Origin: Paenibacillus camelliae
GTDB lineage: Bacteria > Bacillota > Bacilli > Paenibacillales > Paenibacillaceae
DNA: 64,000 bases
Assembly (NCBI RefSeq): GCF_023715345.1
Contig: NZ_JAMBNY010000004.1
Span: 217,676-281,675, forward strand
Direction of reading: 5' to 3'
This document shows, in pieces, positions 35,442 through 44,218 of the stretch (its first letter is position 1; every line of letters starts with the position of its first letter). The notes under the pieces are model-generated. The model did not search any database. It was not told where the DNA came from and saw only the letters and a program-made list of their open reading frames with translations. The position numbers were made by a program, and so were the translations under genes.

Positions 35442-36640
35442 ATACGAAAAGCAGCGCAGAAGTGCAGCTAGAGCAGGAGCTGGTAGAGTGGATCGAGCAG
35501 GATTCACTCTATCAGGTTATATTAAGTTCACCGAAGTCGAAAAATGAAGAGCTGACAGCAAAGAAAATAATTGTTCGCCCAGTTCAATTGAAACAAGGGC
35601 TATATTACCAGTTTGAATCATATTATGCTAATAAAGTACTGCATGAAAACGTTTCCCCCGCAGATACAGCAGAAAAACTTATGCAACTTATGATCAATCA
35701 GTATAAGCAAACCAACATTAAGCAAAAGCATTGCCAGCTTCATATTTTAACGAATAAAAAGGGACAGCTAACGATTAAGCGTAAAGAGGTAGAGCAAGTG
35801 AAAGAGATTGCTCCACGTACGCATAATCGACAAAAGCATAGATTGCTGGAGGAAGGTAAGCCGATTGCTTTTTTAGTCGAGCTTGGCATCATGACAGCCG
35901 ATGGAAAGGTTCATGCGAAGAAGCAGGATAAATTCAAGCAAATTAACCGTTTCCTTGAAATGGTTGAGGATGTAGTCGATGCATTGCCGAATGATCGTAC
36001 GATCAAGATTATCGATTTTGGCTGTGGTAAATCGTATTTGACGTTTGCACTATATCACTACTTAACGATTGAACGAAACCGTAGTGTAGACATCATTGGG
36101 CTAGACCTAAAGCAGGATGTGATCGCTTTTTGCAACAGCTTGGCGCAAAAGCTGCAATATGATCAGCTTAAATTCATCGTTGGAGATATCGCTGACTTTA
36201 ATGAGCTCTCAGAAGCTGATATGGTCGTTACGCTACATGCCTGCGATACTGCGACGGATGCTGCTATTAGCAAGGCCGTTACATGGGGAGCTGCCGTCAT
36301 TATGTCTGTACCATGCTGTCAGCACGAGCTGTTCCCGCAAGTTAAAAGTGAGCTGTTAGCACCATTGCTGACTCAGGGCTTATTGAAGGAAAGATTCTCT
36401 GCCTTGGCAACGGATGGAATGAGAGGACAGCTGCTTGAGGTAATTGGCTATAAAGTGCAGATGCTAGAGTTTATTGACCCCGAGCACACACCAAAAAATT
36501 TAATGATTCGAGCAGTAAGACCTAAAGCATTAACCTTTAATCAAACAAAATGGGAGCAGTATCACGCATTTAAGAGCTTGATAGGTGTTGAGCACACATT
36601 AGAGAAGCTGCTTGATGAAGAGCTGCTGAAAAACAGATAG
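35438..36640 (+). CDS. Class I SAM-dependent methyltransferase (Methyltransf_32 / METTL25-like)
   Basis: 400 residues. TTG start at 35438 with AAAGGAGAG upstream, overlapping the hydrolase stop by 4 nt. SAM motif I reads IIDFGCGKSYLTFALYHYL; later VVTLHACDTATDAAI and SVPCCQHELFP are the characteristic elements of a family that also includes the eukaryotic METTL25/GSTCD proteins. An N-terminal region of about 180 residues precedes the catalytic domain. The target (RNA, tRNA or small molecule) is not known to me. Confidence 0.87.
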   Translation: MNTKSSAEVQLEQELVEWIEQDSLYQVILSSPKSKNEELTAKKIIVRPVQLKQGLYYQFESYYANKVLHENVSPADTAEKLMQLMINQYKQTNIKQKHCQLHILTNKKGQLTIKRKEVEQVKEIAPRTHNRQKHRLLEEGKPIAFLVELGIMTADGKVHAKKQDKFKQINRFLEMVEDVVDALPNDRTIKIIDFGCGKSYLTFALYHYLTIERNRSVDIIGLDLKQDVIAFCNSLAQKLQYDQLKFIVGDIADFNELSEADMVVTLHACDTATDAAISKAVTWGAAVIMSVPCCQHELFPQVKSELLAPLLTQGLLKERFSALATDGMRGQLLEVIGYKVQMLEFIDPEHTPKNLMIRAVRPKALTFNQTKWEQYHAFKSLIGVEHTLEKLLDEELLKNR

Positions 36641-36715
36641 AATTGGAAATATTTAAGCATTACTAATTGTAGTTTTCTGGATGGTTTGCTATATTAAACT
36701 GTGATAGATACATGA

Positions 36716-38422
36716 ATGGGTGGTTATATGGGATTATCAATGATCATTGATTTTGGCATATTTTTGGTCCTGCTTGGTACGTTGATATTTTTGATTTTCA
36801 CAAAAACGATATCCATATTAAACCGTGTATATTTGTCACTGCATTTAGGATTCATGTTCTGGGCATTATTACAGTTTGCAGCTGGCACAACCGCGCACAT
36901 TGAATATCGGTTCTTGTTCATAAAGCTCTCTTATGTCGCATTATCATCCTTAGGTGTGGGATCGTTAGTCTTTACACTATACATTATTAACCGAAGCTCC
37001 TTTCTTAAAAGTACTTCCTTCAAGCTTGCAGTCCTCCCGAACATAGCTGCTAATCTATTTATATTATGGAACCCTAACGGTTATTTTCTAACACTGAATC
37101 AAGATCTAAGCTCTGATAAAGCATTCATATATGGAAAATTTTTTGGCATTGTCATCGCTTTGCTGATGATTTATGTGTCAACCTCTATATTATTGTTAAT
37201 CAGGAGCTACTTTCATTCCAAGCAAAATAGTATGGTACGCTATGTTTGTAGATTTGCATTAATTGGCATCGGCATTATCCTTGGGTTTGGCTGTGTAGAC
37301 CTTATTCTAAACATCATCTATCTCCAGCTAATGGAAACCTATATCCCGATATTATCGGTAGGCATGCTGCTGTCAGCATTATATATGTCGATTAATGTGA
37401 ATCGCATGAATGTGCTAGATATCATTTCTATCGCTCATCGCGATGTGATGAATACAATTTCGGTTGGGATATTAGTTTTAGATCGTGATGAACATATTGT
37501 AGAAATGAACCGATTTGTCGATGAGATCCTTCCATTTAAAATTGGGGAGCGCTTTGAGCTTGAGAAAGTAAAGGAGCAGCTTCCGGCGAACAACTGGAGC
37601 ATCATCGAAAAGAAGCTGAAGCAGCGTGAGGTTGATCCTTTCATTAAGCTGGAGTTTCAATGGACAATTATAGAGCCGGAAGAACGCAGCTTATTAGTTC
37701 AATCCTATCCTATTGTCGGTAAGCGAGCTAGGCTGATGGGTTATATGTTCACGCTGCAGGATTTGACAGAGGTTAATCGACTCGCTGATAGTCTAAAGCG
37801 ACAAAATCTTCTCTTGCAGCAGCGAAACAATGAATTAATTAAGACACAAGAAGATTTATATGAAGCAAATCGAAAATTGGAAGAGATTGCAGTTACAGAT
37901 GCACTGACAGAGTGTTATAATCGTAGGTATCTTATGCAATTTCTAGAAGTAGAGCTCGTTAAAAATATTAAGGAGCAGCTTCCTTTCACCATCATCATAT
38001 TCGATTTGGACTATTTTAAGCTTATTAATGATGCTTATGGTCATTTGAATGGGGATACTGTGCTCGTACATACAGCTCGCAAGGTGAAAAGCTTGCTAGG
38101 CAGCAAAGACAGACTTGCTCGTTATGGTGGGGAAGAATTTATTGTTTATATGCCAGAGCTGTCTGCACTAGAGGCACATAGAAAAGCGGAACAGATCAAA
38201 AATGAGATAGAAAATCAGCTTGTATGGATTGAGGATGCAGAAGACCATATTTCTGTAACCATCAGTGTTGGTATTGTTACGATTGATAATTATGAGCAGT
38301 TTAAGGTAACGGATTCAAAGGTTTTTCTACAGGAAATTATGAATTTGGCAGATACTGCTTTGTACGAAGCGAAATACAAGGGTAGAAACTTAATTGTTAA
38401 CCGCAGTACTGCAATTAGCTGA
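36716..38422 (+). CDS. Membrane diguanylate cyclase (7TM N-terminal domain, PAS-like, GGDEF)
   Basis: 568 residues: seven or eight N-terminal TM segments (to about residue 230, histidine-kinase-type 7TM sensor), a PAS-like segment, a coiled coil (LADSLKRQNLLLQQRNNELIK) and a C-terminal GGDEF domain. The active site is RYGGEEFIVYMPEL, intact for c-di-GMP synthesis. The RxxD inhibitory site is absent (LGSKD at that place). The start among ATG 36716, 36728 and 36740 is unsure because no clear SD exists. A candidate opposing c-di-GMP enzyme follows 76 nt after the stop. Confidence 0.9.
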   Translation: MGGYMGLSMIIDFGIFLVLLGTLIFLIFTKTISILNRVYLSLHLGFMFWALLQFAAGTTAHIEYRFLFIKLSYVALSSLGVGSLVFTLYIINRSSFLKSTSFKLAVLPNIAANLFILWNPNGYFLTLNQDLSSDKAFIYGKFFGIVIALLMIYVSTSILLLIRSYFHSKQNSMVRYVCRFALIGIGIILGFGCVDLILNIIYLQLMETYIPILSVGMLLSALYMSINVNRMNVLDIISIAHRDVMNTISVGILVLDRDEHIVEMNRFVDEILPFKIGERFELEKVKEQLPANNWSIIEKKLKQREVDPFIKLEFQWTIIEPEERSLLVQSYPIVGKRARLMGYMFTLQDLTEVNRLADSLKRQNLLLQQRNNELIKTQEDLYEANRKLEEIAVTDALTECYNRRYLMQFLEVELVKNIKEQLPFTIIIFDLDYFKLINDAYGHLNGDTVLVHTARKVKSLLGSKDRLARYGGEEFIVYMPELSALEAHRKAEQIKNEIENQLVWIEDAEDHISVTISVGIVTIDNYEQFKVTDSKVFLQEIMNLADTALYEAKYKGRNLIVNRSTAIS

Positions 38423-38462
38423 AGGTCGTTGCACATAAGATGTGGTGTGTAACGACCTTTAC
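38422..38462 (+). terminator. Rho-independent terminator or attenuator
   Basis: AAGGTCGTT(A/G)CAC-type arms (38422-38434 and 38446-38460) pair around a short loop, followed by TTTACTT. It separates the GGDEF from the HD-GYP gene. Confidence 0.7.
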
Positions 38463-38498
38463 TTAATGAACGGCATCACAAAGAAGGCAGGGTAAAAT

Positions 38499-39581
38499 AT
38501 GAAGAGAATGCACATTGATCTAGTAAGCTCTGGAGATATTATCGCTAAAACTATTTTTCAGGAAAACGGTAATGTTCTACTTGGTTCGGGGATGGAGCTT
38601 ACAGAACGATATATTCGACGTTTGCGAAGCATGGGAATCGACTACGTATTTATTGAAGACCCATTGACAGAAGGTGTTGTACCTGATGAGCCGATCTCGG
38701 ATGCAACCCGTAATGCGGCAGTGAACGAAGTGTATATCGCGATGAATGCATTTAAGAATAATGATTTAAGTAAAGGAAAAGTCATTGCACCGAATATCGG
38801 GAAAAATTTCAGGGATGTTTTTGGAAGTATTATGAGTGATCTATCATCCAGGGAAAATATACTCGTGAATTTGACGAGTATCCATTCGGTTGATTCTTAT
38901 TTGTTTCAACACTCCGTTAATGTTGCCGTATTGGCAGGAATCATCGGCTTAGCGAAAGGACTTAATCGTATGCAGCTGGAGGAGCTCGGCATTGGCGCGT
39001 TGCTATTCGATATCGGCATGACGAAAATGCCGGATAAGATTCTTAAACAGAGCGGTGAACTAACGAAGGAAGAAAGAGCCTTGCTTGAAACTCATCCGAA
39101 GGAAGGCTTCGATATATTACGTAAGCATCATGATATCTCACTGGTGTCTGCACATTGTGCATTTCAGCATCATGAGCGATTTGATGGTTCAGGCTATCCG
39201 CGTGGCTTGAAGGGTAATGATATTCATTTGTATGCACAGATTGTTGGTTTAGCCGATATGTACGATGCTTTAGTTTCACCGCGACCATACCGCAAGCGGT
39301 ATCGCACAAGTGAAGCGATCGAGTTTTTGTTTGCAGCAGGCGGTACTTATTTTGATCATGAGCTTATTAAGCTGTTTTGCAGTCATATATCCATATATCC
39401 GATTGCGACCATGCTGCTGCTCAATACAGGACAGACTGTCGTTGTCGTAGAGAACAGCGAGCGAGCCTTGCATCGACCGATCGTACGTGTTGTGAAGGAA
39501 GCCGATGGCTCGGTTCCTAAAACGCCGTATCAATTTGATCTTAAGGATGAACTGCACATTACGATTGTGAAGGAGCTGTAA
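38499..39581 (+). CDS. HD-GYP domain protein with altered HD motif
   Basis: 360 residues: N-terminal DUF3391-like region then an HD-GYP domain. The GYP part is canonical (CAFQHHERFDGSGYPRGLKG), and early His (FQHSVNVAVLAG) and Asp (LADMYDALVS) elements are present. But the HD signature, normally HDIGK, reads LLFDIGMTKMP: the metal-ligand His is Phe and the Lys is missing. Phosphodiesterase activity on c-di-GMP may be lost; it may act as a c-di-GMP sensor or adaptor for the neighbouring cyclase. Confidence 0.87.
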   Translation: MKRMHIDLVSSGDIIAKTIFQENGNVLLGSGMELTERYIRRLRSMGIDYVFIEDPLTEGVVPDEPISDATRNAAVNEVYIAMNAFKNNDLSKGKVIAPNIGKNFRDVFGSIMSDLSSRENILVNLTSIHSVDSYLFQHSVNVAVLAGIIGLAKGLNRMQLEELGIGALLFDIGMTKMPDKILKQSGELTKEERALLETHPKEGFDILRKHHDISLVSAHCAFQHHERFDGSGYPRGLKGNDIHLYAQIVGLADMYDALVSPRPYRKRYRTSEAIEFLFAAGGTYFDHELIKLFCSHISIYPIATMLLLNTGQTVVVVENSERALHRPIVRVVKEADGSVPKTPYQFDLKDELHITIVKEL

Positions 39582-39608
39582 GCAGCTGTGCTTAGCGATA
39601 TCTGTCAT

Positions 39609-39650
39609 AAAAAGATTACGGATGCCTTACGGCTTACGTAATCTTTTTTA
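39609..39650 (+). terminator. Rho-independent terminator
   Basis: AAAAGATTACG pairs with CGTAATCTTTT, with a GC-containing loop, and ends in TTTTTTATT. Confidence 0.88.
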
Positions 39651-39760
39651 TTGGAGCTGAAGAGCTTATCGCTTTGAAACATTAAGCGATTAAGGTACAA
39701 TATACTTTAGACTTTAGGATGGCAGGGGTAATTATTTTACATAGATAAGTGGTGAAACGG

Positions 39761-40237
39761 ATGAATAGTAGCAAGTGGCAGTTGCCAATCGATTCGCTCG
39801 AAGAAACACAGCGATTAGCAGCATATATCGGCTCACAGAGCTGGCCTGGTCTTGTCATAGCGCTAGATGGAGATTTAGGTGCTGGTAAAACGACCTTTAG
39901 CAAAGCACTCGCTGCCGCTATCGGTGTGAAGGAGGTTGTAAGCAGTCCTACCTTTACAATTATTAAGGAGTATGAGGGGAATCTTCCATTTTACCACATG
40001 GATGTGTATCGCTTATCACTAGAGGAAGCGGATGAGCTGGGTCTTGATGATTATTTTTACGGTCATGGGGTTACGGTTGTCGAATGGGCCTCACTCATCG
40101 AGGAGCTCATGCCTGAACAATTTTTAGCGATACGTTTGGAGTATATCGACGAGCAGCAACGTATGGTTCATATGGAAGCATTCGGTGAACGTTACGAGCA
40201 ATTGCTGCAATACATACAGGATTGGAGTTTAACTTGA
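39761..40237 (+). CDS. tsaE: tRNA t6A biosynthesis ATPase TsaE
   Basis: 158 residues from ATG 39761, equal to the B. subtilis orthologue YdiB; GTG 39749 is in frame but lacks an SD. Walker A ALDGDLGAGKTTFSKALA and the family motif VSSPTFTIIKEYEG, plus VVEWASLIEE, are intact. TsaE drives the TsaD-TsaB complex in t6A37 modification of ANN-decoding tRNAs. First gene of a four-gene set with tsaB, rimI and tsaD; TsaB start overlaps its stop by one nucleotide. Confidence 0.96.
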   Translation: MNSSKWQLPIDSLEETQRLAAYIGSQSWPGLVIALDGDLGAGKTTFSKALAAAIGVKEVVSSPTFTIIKEYEGNLPFYHMDVYRLSLEEADELGLDDYFYGHGVTVVEWASLIEELMPEQFLAIRLEYIDEQQRMVHMEAFGERYEQLLQYIQDWSLT

Positions 40238-41025
40238 TGAATAAGCAATCGACCGTAATGGCGATAGATACTTCTACTGCTACAATGGCAGGTGCAGTAT
40301 TAAGTGGCCAGCAGCTGCTAGCCCAAGTGCAAACGGAGGCAGAGCGTAACCACTCTATTCATATTATGACGAATATCGAAGCGATGCTTAAAGAAGGTGG
40401 GCTCAAGCTTACTGAGCTTGATGGCATAGTTACAGGGATCGGGCCAGGCTCCTACACCGGTGTGCGAATTGCAGTAACAGCTGCCAAAACGCTAGCCTGG
40501 ACGACGGCAAAGCCCTTAATCGGTATATCTAGCTTAGCAGCACTTGCGATAAGTGGTGTAATGGCTGAGCCTAAGCGGGGATCTGCGCTAATTATTCCGA
40601 TTATGGATGCAAGAAGAGGACAAGTGTATACGGCTGCCTTCTTGGTTGATGAGAAGGAGAATAGCAGCGGGCAAAGGCTGCATAAGGATCATATCGTGAT
40701 GATGGAGCAGTGGTGCACGGATTGGTCGTTGAAGCTTGATGAATTGAAGTCTCAAGGCATTGAAACCGTACTGATTGTCGGTGATGTAGATAAGCATGAA
40801 GAAAGTATTGTGACCTTTCAAGCCTCTGCAGCGACGCACGGCATTCAAGTGGTGTCTAGCAGCCAACCAATGAATGGACGAGCACTAGCAGAGCTTGGCC
40901 GCGGCGAATGGTTGGCTGAAGAGCGTACGTTCATGAAGGAAGCACATGAGCTCGTACCAAATTACGCGCAGCTAACAGAGGCTGAAGTGAAACAAAACGC
41001 GAAGGAGCAGGGAGAGGGTAAGTAA
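40237..41025 (+). CDS. tsaB: tRNA t6A biosynthesis protein TsaB
   Basis: 262 residues from ATG 40237 (GGAG 9 nt upstream). N-terminal ASKHA fold with MAIDTSTATMAGAVL and IVTGIGPGSYTGVRIAVTAAKTLAW, the TsaB signature. It lacks the metal site of TsaD and forms the scaffold dimer. rimI follows after 2 nt. Confidence 0.95.
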   Translation: MNKQSTVMAIDTSTATMAGAVLSGQQLLAQVQTEAERNHSIHIMTNIEAMLKEGGLKLTELDGIVTGIGPGSYTGVRIAVTAAKTLAWTTAKPLIGISSLAALAISGVMAEPKRGSALIIPIMDARRGQVYTAAFLVDEKENSSGQRLHKDHIVMMEQWCTDWSLKLDELKSQGIETVLIVGDVDKHEESIVTFQASAATHGIQVVSSSQPMNGRALAELGRGEWLAEERTFMKEAHELVPNYAQLTEAEVKQNAKEQGEGK

Positions 41026-41027
41026 AA

Positions 41028-41510
41028 GTGTTAGCTGAAGATTTTGTATTCCGTAGAATGACACTCGATGATCTCCCTGACATTATGAGCATAGAGCAGG
41101 ATTCCTTTACAACACCGTGGACCGAGGAAGCTTTCATCAATGAATTGACTAACAATATGTTTGCTCAATACATGGTCATGGAATATCAGGGTAAAGTGAT
41201 TGGTTACGGTGGGATGTGGATCATTGTTGATGAAGCCCATATAACGAACATCGCCATCCTAACACCTTATCGAGGACAGGGGCTTGGTAAGCGCCTTATG
41301 CACGAGCTGCAAAAGACAGCACGGTTTTTGGGAGCTGTTCGCATGACGCTAGAGGTTAGAGCAAGCAATGAGATTGCTCAGCGCTTGTACAGACGCTATG
41401 GCTTCGAGGCTGCTGGCATTAGGCCGGGCTATTATTCAGACAATCAAGAGGATGCGGTAATTATGTGGGCGGACTTGCCTCAAGGAAGGACGGGCACCAG
41501 TGATGAGTGA
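41028..41510 (+). CDS. rimI: Ribosomal protein bS18 (S18)-alanine N-acetyltransferase RimI
   Basis: 160 residues, GTG start at 41028. GNAT fold with acetyl-CoA motif ILTPYRGQGLGKRLMHEL and C-terminal YRRYGFEAAGIRPGYYSDNQEDAVIMW typical of RimI. The family acetylates the N-terminus of ribosomal protein S18. Overlaps tsaD by 11 nt. Confidence 0.94.
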   Translation: MLAEDFVFRRMTLDDLPDIMSIEQDSFTTPWTEEAFINELTNNMFAQYMVMEYQGKVIGYGGMWIIVDEAHITNIAILTPYRGQGLGKRLMHELQKTARFLGAVRMTLEVRASNEIAQRLYRRYGFEAAGIRPGYYSDNQEDAVIMWADLPQGRTGTSDE

Positions 41511-42528
41511 GGAACTAATATTAGCGATAGAAACAAGCTGTGACGAAACGAGTGCAGCCGTTATTCGCGGCGGGAAGCATATATGCTCGAACATCGTATC
41601 AAGCCAGATTGATATCCATGAGCGGTTTGGCGGTGTTGTGCCTGAGATTGCATCCCGTAAGCATGTCGAGACGATTACGAGAATTATTGAAGCAGCAATT
41701 AAAGAGTCAGGCTACGAAGCGAAGGATTTGTCAGCGATTGCTGTAACGGAAGGACCAGGTCTCGTAGGTGCGTTGCTCGTAGGCAATGTTGCAGCAAAGA
41801 GCTTAGCTTTGGCACTAGATATCCCGCTCATTGCGACGCACCATATTGCAGGCCATATCTATGCAAGCCGGCTAGAGCACACGATGGTTTTTCCGGCATT
41901 GGCACTCGTTGTTTCCGGTGGACATACCGAGCTTGTTTTACTGCCACAGGAGGGCGTATTCCATATTATTGGCAGAACAAGAGATGACGCTGTTGGCGAA
42001 GCCTATGACAAGGTGGCTAGAGCACTGAAGCTACCTTATCCTGGTGGCCCACACATCGATCGTCTGGCACAGCAAGCCGAGGAGGAAATTGTTCTTCCTC
42101 GAGCGTGGCTAGAGCAGGACAGCTACGATTTTAGCTTCAGCGGGCTGAAATCAGCTGTGCTCGCGGCTATTAATCAGCATCGGATGAAGGGATTAGTGTT
42201 AAATGAGTCGGCGCTTGCTAAAGGCTTTCAGCAATCGGTTATTGATGTGCTCGTAACGAAAGCGTTGCGTGCTGCAAAGCAGTATGAGGTGAAGCAGCTT
42301 ATTTTATGCGGAGGAGTAGCTGCCAACCAGGGGCTTCGTACGGAGCTTGCTGCTGCTTGTCAGCAAGAAGGACTGCAGCTAATCGTTCCATCGCCAAAGC
42401 TTTGCACAGATAATGCTGCGATGATCGGAGCTGCGGCTGCTGTTAAGTATAAGCATGGAGAATTTGCTGGACTTGATATGAAGGCGGATCCTGGCCTCTC
42501 ATTAGAAGCATGGTCGATCAGAATATAA
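41500..42528 (+). CDS. tsaD: tRNA N6-threonylcarbamoyladenosine transferase TsaD (Gcp)
   Basis: 342 residues. Motifs ILAIETSCDETSAAVI, the metal-binding THHIAGHIYASRLEH with two His, VSGGHTELVLL and VAANQGLRTEL are intact. Catalyses transfer of threonylcarbamoyl to A37. GTG 41500 and ATG 41503 are both possible; AAGGAAGGA is 9 nt before the GTG. A terminator and a DnaA-box cluster follow, as in B. subtilis gcp. Confidence 0.97.
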   Translation: MMSEELILAIETSCDETSAAVIRGGKHICSNIVSSQIDIHERFGGVVPEIASRKHVETITRIIEAAIKESGYEAKDLSAIAVTEGPGLVGALLVGNVAAKSLALALDIPLIATHHIAGHIYASRLEHTMVFPALALVVSGGHTELVLLPQEGVFHIIGRTRDDAVGEAYDKVARALKLPYPGGPHIDRLAQQAEEEIVLPRAWLEQDSYDFSFSGLKSAVLAAINQHRMKGLVLNESALAKGFQQSVIDVLVTKALRAAKQYEVKQLILCGGVAANQGLRTELAAACQQEGLQLIVPSPKLCTDNAAMIGAAAAVKYKHGEFAGLDMKADPGLSLEAWSIRI

Positions 42529-42536
42529 CCAATGAG

Positions 42537-42593
42537 ACTGCTTTAGATGGTTAAGTCGTTTAGTACGATGAGACGCTCTAAAGCAGTTTTGCT
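42537..42593 (+). terminator. Terminator of the tsaEB-rimI-tsaD operon
   Basis: ACTGCTTTAGA (42537-42547) pairs with TCTAAAGCAGT (42577-42587), then TTTTGCTTTT. Confidence 0.85.
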
Positions 42594-42634
42594 TTTAGAA
42601 ATTAAAGAACAATACTAACAGTTCGAAATGTTAG

Positions 42635-42912
42635 TGTGAATATAGTTATTCACATAAGAACAGAGTGTTGTGGATAATGGCAATAAAAGCTTGCTACAAA
42701 GGCATTGTTTTATTTATAATCGATTTAATGAAAGTGGATAGATTTTTCACGGAAAGACTGTTAAAACTGTGGATAATGTGGATAAATTTTGTGCATAACT
42801 TTGTGTATTCATCTATTTATGAAAAAACCTTTATTTTAAGGGGCATTTTATCTGCTTTAATGACAGAATTGACTAACAATTTATTCACTATTGTTAATAA
42901 GTCTGTTGATAA
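42635..42912. promoter_or_regulatory. DnaA-box cluster downstream of tsaD
   Basis: Five exact matches to TTATNCACA: TTATTCACA at 42646-42654 (+), and on the minus strand TGTGGATAA at 42669-42677, 42768-42776 and 42777-42785 (directly adjacent), and TGTGCATAA at 42790-42798. One-mismatch sites occur at 42635, 42885 and 42904. The region 42600-43250 is very AT-rich and gene-free. B. subtilis has a DnaA-box cluster at gcp (tsaD) that helps titrate DnaA; the location here is the same, so I infer conservation. No dnaA, dnaN or rpmH nearby, so it is not oriC. Confidence 0.8.
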
Positions 42913-43265
42913 CTAATATGTCTATTTGTTATGAAATACGATTTTCCGTAAAAACTTTTGAGGATATTAACTATTTATCGTATAAAATATTAACTGTATA
43001 ATGGAATTATTCCTGTATAATCCTCTGAATCCTCAAATTTCCATGACATTCACAACCAATTGATGTTTAGTCTCTCAGTTCTTCATTACTTATGCTGCAC
43101 TGAAATTTCCACCGAAGTAATCCTCTGTATCAACTCTACACAATCCTTCTATTCTTTATTCTTTTATATGATCTATCGTATCGAGATTAATCGCACTGTG
43201 AACATATTAATATAATGAGGCATTGTGAAAACGCTTTATTTCTTGCTGCTTAAATTTGATATTAC
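42913..43265. other. AT-rich gene-free stretch
   Basis: No ORF, terminator or repeat recognised. It probably carries the promoter of the orphan response-regulator gene and may include AT-rich DNA that serves the adjoining DnaA-box cluster. Confidence 0.4.
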
Positions 43266-43316
43266 TTGAAAAAGTCCGGATGTCACAAGCAGTTAATTAT
43301 GAAAGGAGTGAGATGG

Positions 43317-43997
43317 TTGATTAGAAGTATTTTGGTCGTTGATGACCATCCGACAGTCGGCTACGGCACAAAGTCAATTTTAGAGCGAAGCTTTAATTGT
43401 CATGTCGCTTACGTTATGTCAGGTAAGCAAGCAATCGACGCATTTCAAGGTCAGCGCTTCGATATTGTTGTTTGCGATTATATGATGCCTGCTATGGATG
43501 GAATAACTCTCGCGAGAAAGCTTAAACTTATTCAGCCAGATATTAAAATCGCCATGTATTCTGGCTATGAGCTAGATACTCATTATAATGCGATGATGGA
43601 GGCTGGGGTACAAACGATCTTGACGAAGGATTGCAGTGTAGAGGATATTGAAACGGCTCTTAGTAATCTGATGAGAGGATATTCCTTCCTGCCGACACCA
43701 TTGCTTAATAAGCTAAGACTTCCTGGTTTTCTAGCAGCCGTAAGAGATCAAGAGCTTCATGAAGAATTGAAGTTTGATAAAGAGGATATACAATTGCTGC
43801 AAGGCATTGTAGATGGCTATTCTAATCGAGAACTAGCGCAGCTCCATAATCGGAGCCAGAGGGCAGTAGAGTATCATATAACGAAGCTTTATAATAAAGT
43901 TAATGTACGCTCACGCATTCAACTGATGCGCTTCGCACTGATGCATCAACTTGTTGATGAATCGTCGTTCGATCAGAAGCAGAACGTAAGCGGTTAG
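43317..43997 (+). CDS. Orphan LuxR/NarL-type response regulator, ComA-like
   Basis: 226 residues from TTG 43317 (GAAAGGAGTG upstream): receiver domain with DDHPTVGYG, Asp in VVCDYMMPAMDG and Lys in ILTKDC; C-terminal GerE/LuxR helix-turn-helix (LQGIVDGYSNRELAQLHNRSQRAVEYHITKLYNKVNVRSRI, in part). Sequence pattern and length are like ComA. No histidine kinase adjoins. It is inserted between tsaD and the ABC-F gene, a site empty in B. subtilis. Confidence 0.88.
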   Translation: MIRSILVVDDHPTVGYGTKSILERSFNCHVAYVMSGKQAIDAFQGQRFDIVVCDYMMPAMDGITLARKLKLIQPDIKIAMYSGYELDTHYNAMMEAGVQTILTKDCSVEDIETALSNLMRGYSFLPTPLLNKLRLPGFLAAVRDQELHEELKFDKEDIQLLQGIVDGYSNRELAQLHNRSQRAVEYHITKLYNKVNVRSRIQLMRFALMHQLVDESSFDQKQNVSG

Positions 43998-44128
43998 CTA
44001 GCATGAATTACATAGGGATTCAGAATCATTTGACAGGGAGCAAGACGGTAAGAAAAAGCTAATAAGCGAATAAGAAGCAATATATACTAATTATCAAACA
44101 TACTAAGTACCCAATACCATAAAATACA

Positions 44129-44187
44129 ATAGCCGACCCTTCACTTATGCACCAGCACATGCTGCATAAGTGAAGGGTCGGCTATCT
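44129..44187. terminator. Strong bidirectional terminator
   Basis: A perfect 23-bp inverted repeat (44129-44151 and 44163-44185; e.g. AGCCGACCCTTCAC with its complement) with an 11-nt loop between convergent genes. Confidence 0.93.
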
Positions 44188-44218
44188 ATTAAGCCTATAC
44201 GTTCGTTCATGTATCGAT

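Noticed and set aside
42665..42916. 83-codon ORF in the DnaA-box region
   Set aside because: No SD, odd composition and it spans four DnaA boxes; judged non-coding.
42635..43265. Chromosomal origin oriC
   Set aside because: No dnaA, dnaN, rpmH or gyrB nearby; tsaD and ABC-F context fits a DnaA-box cluster instead.
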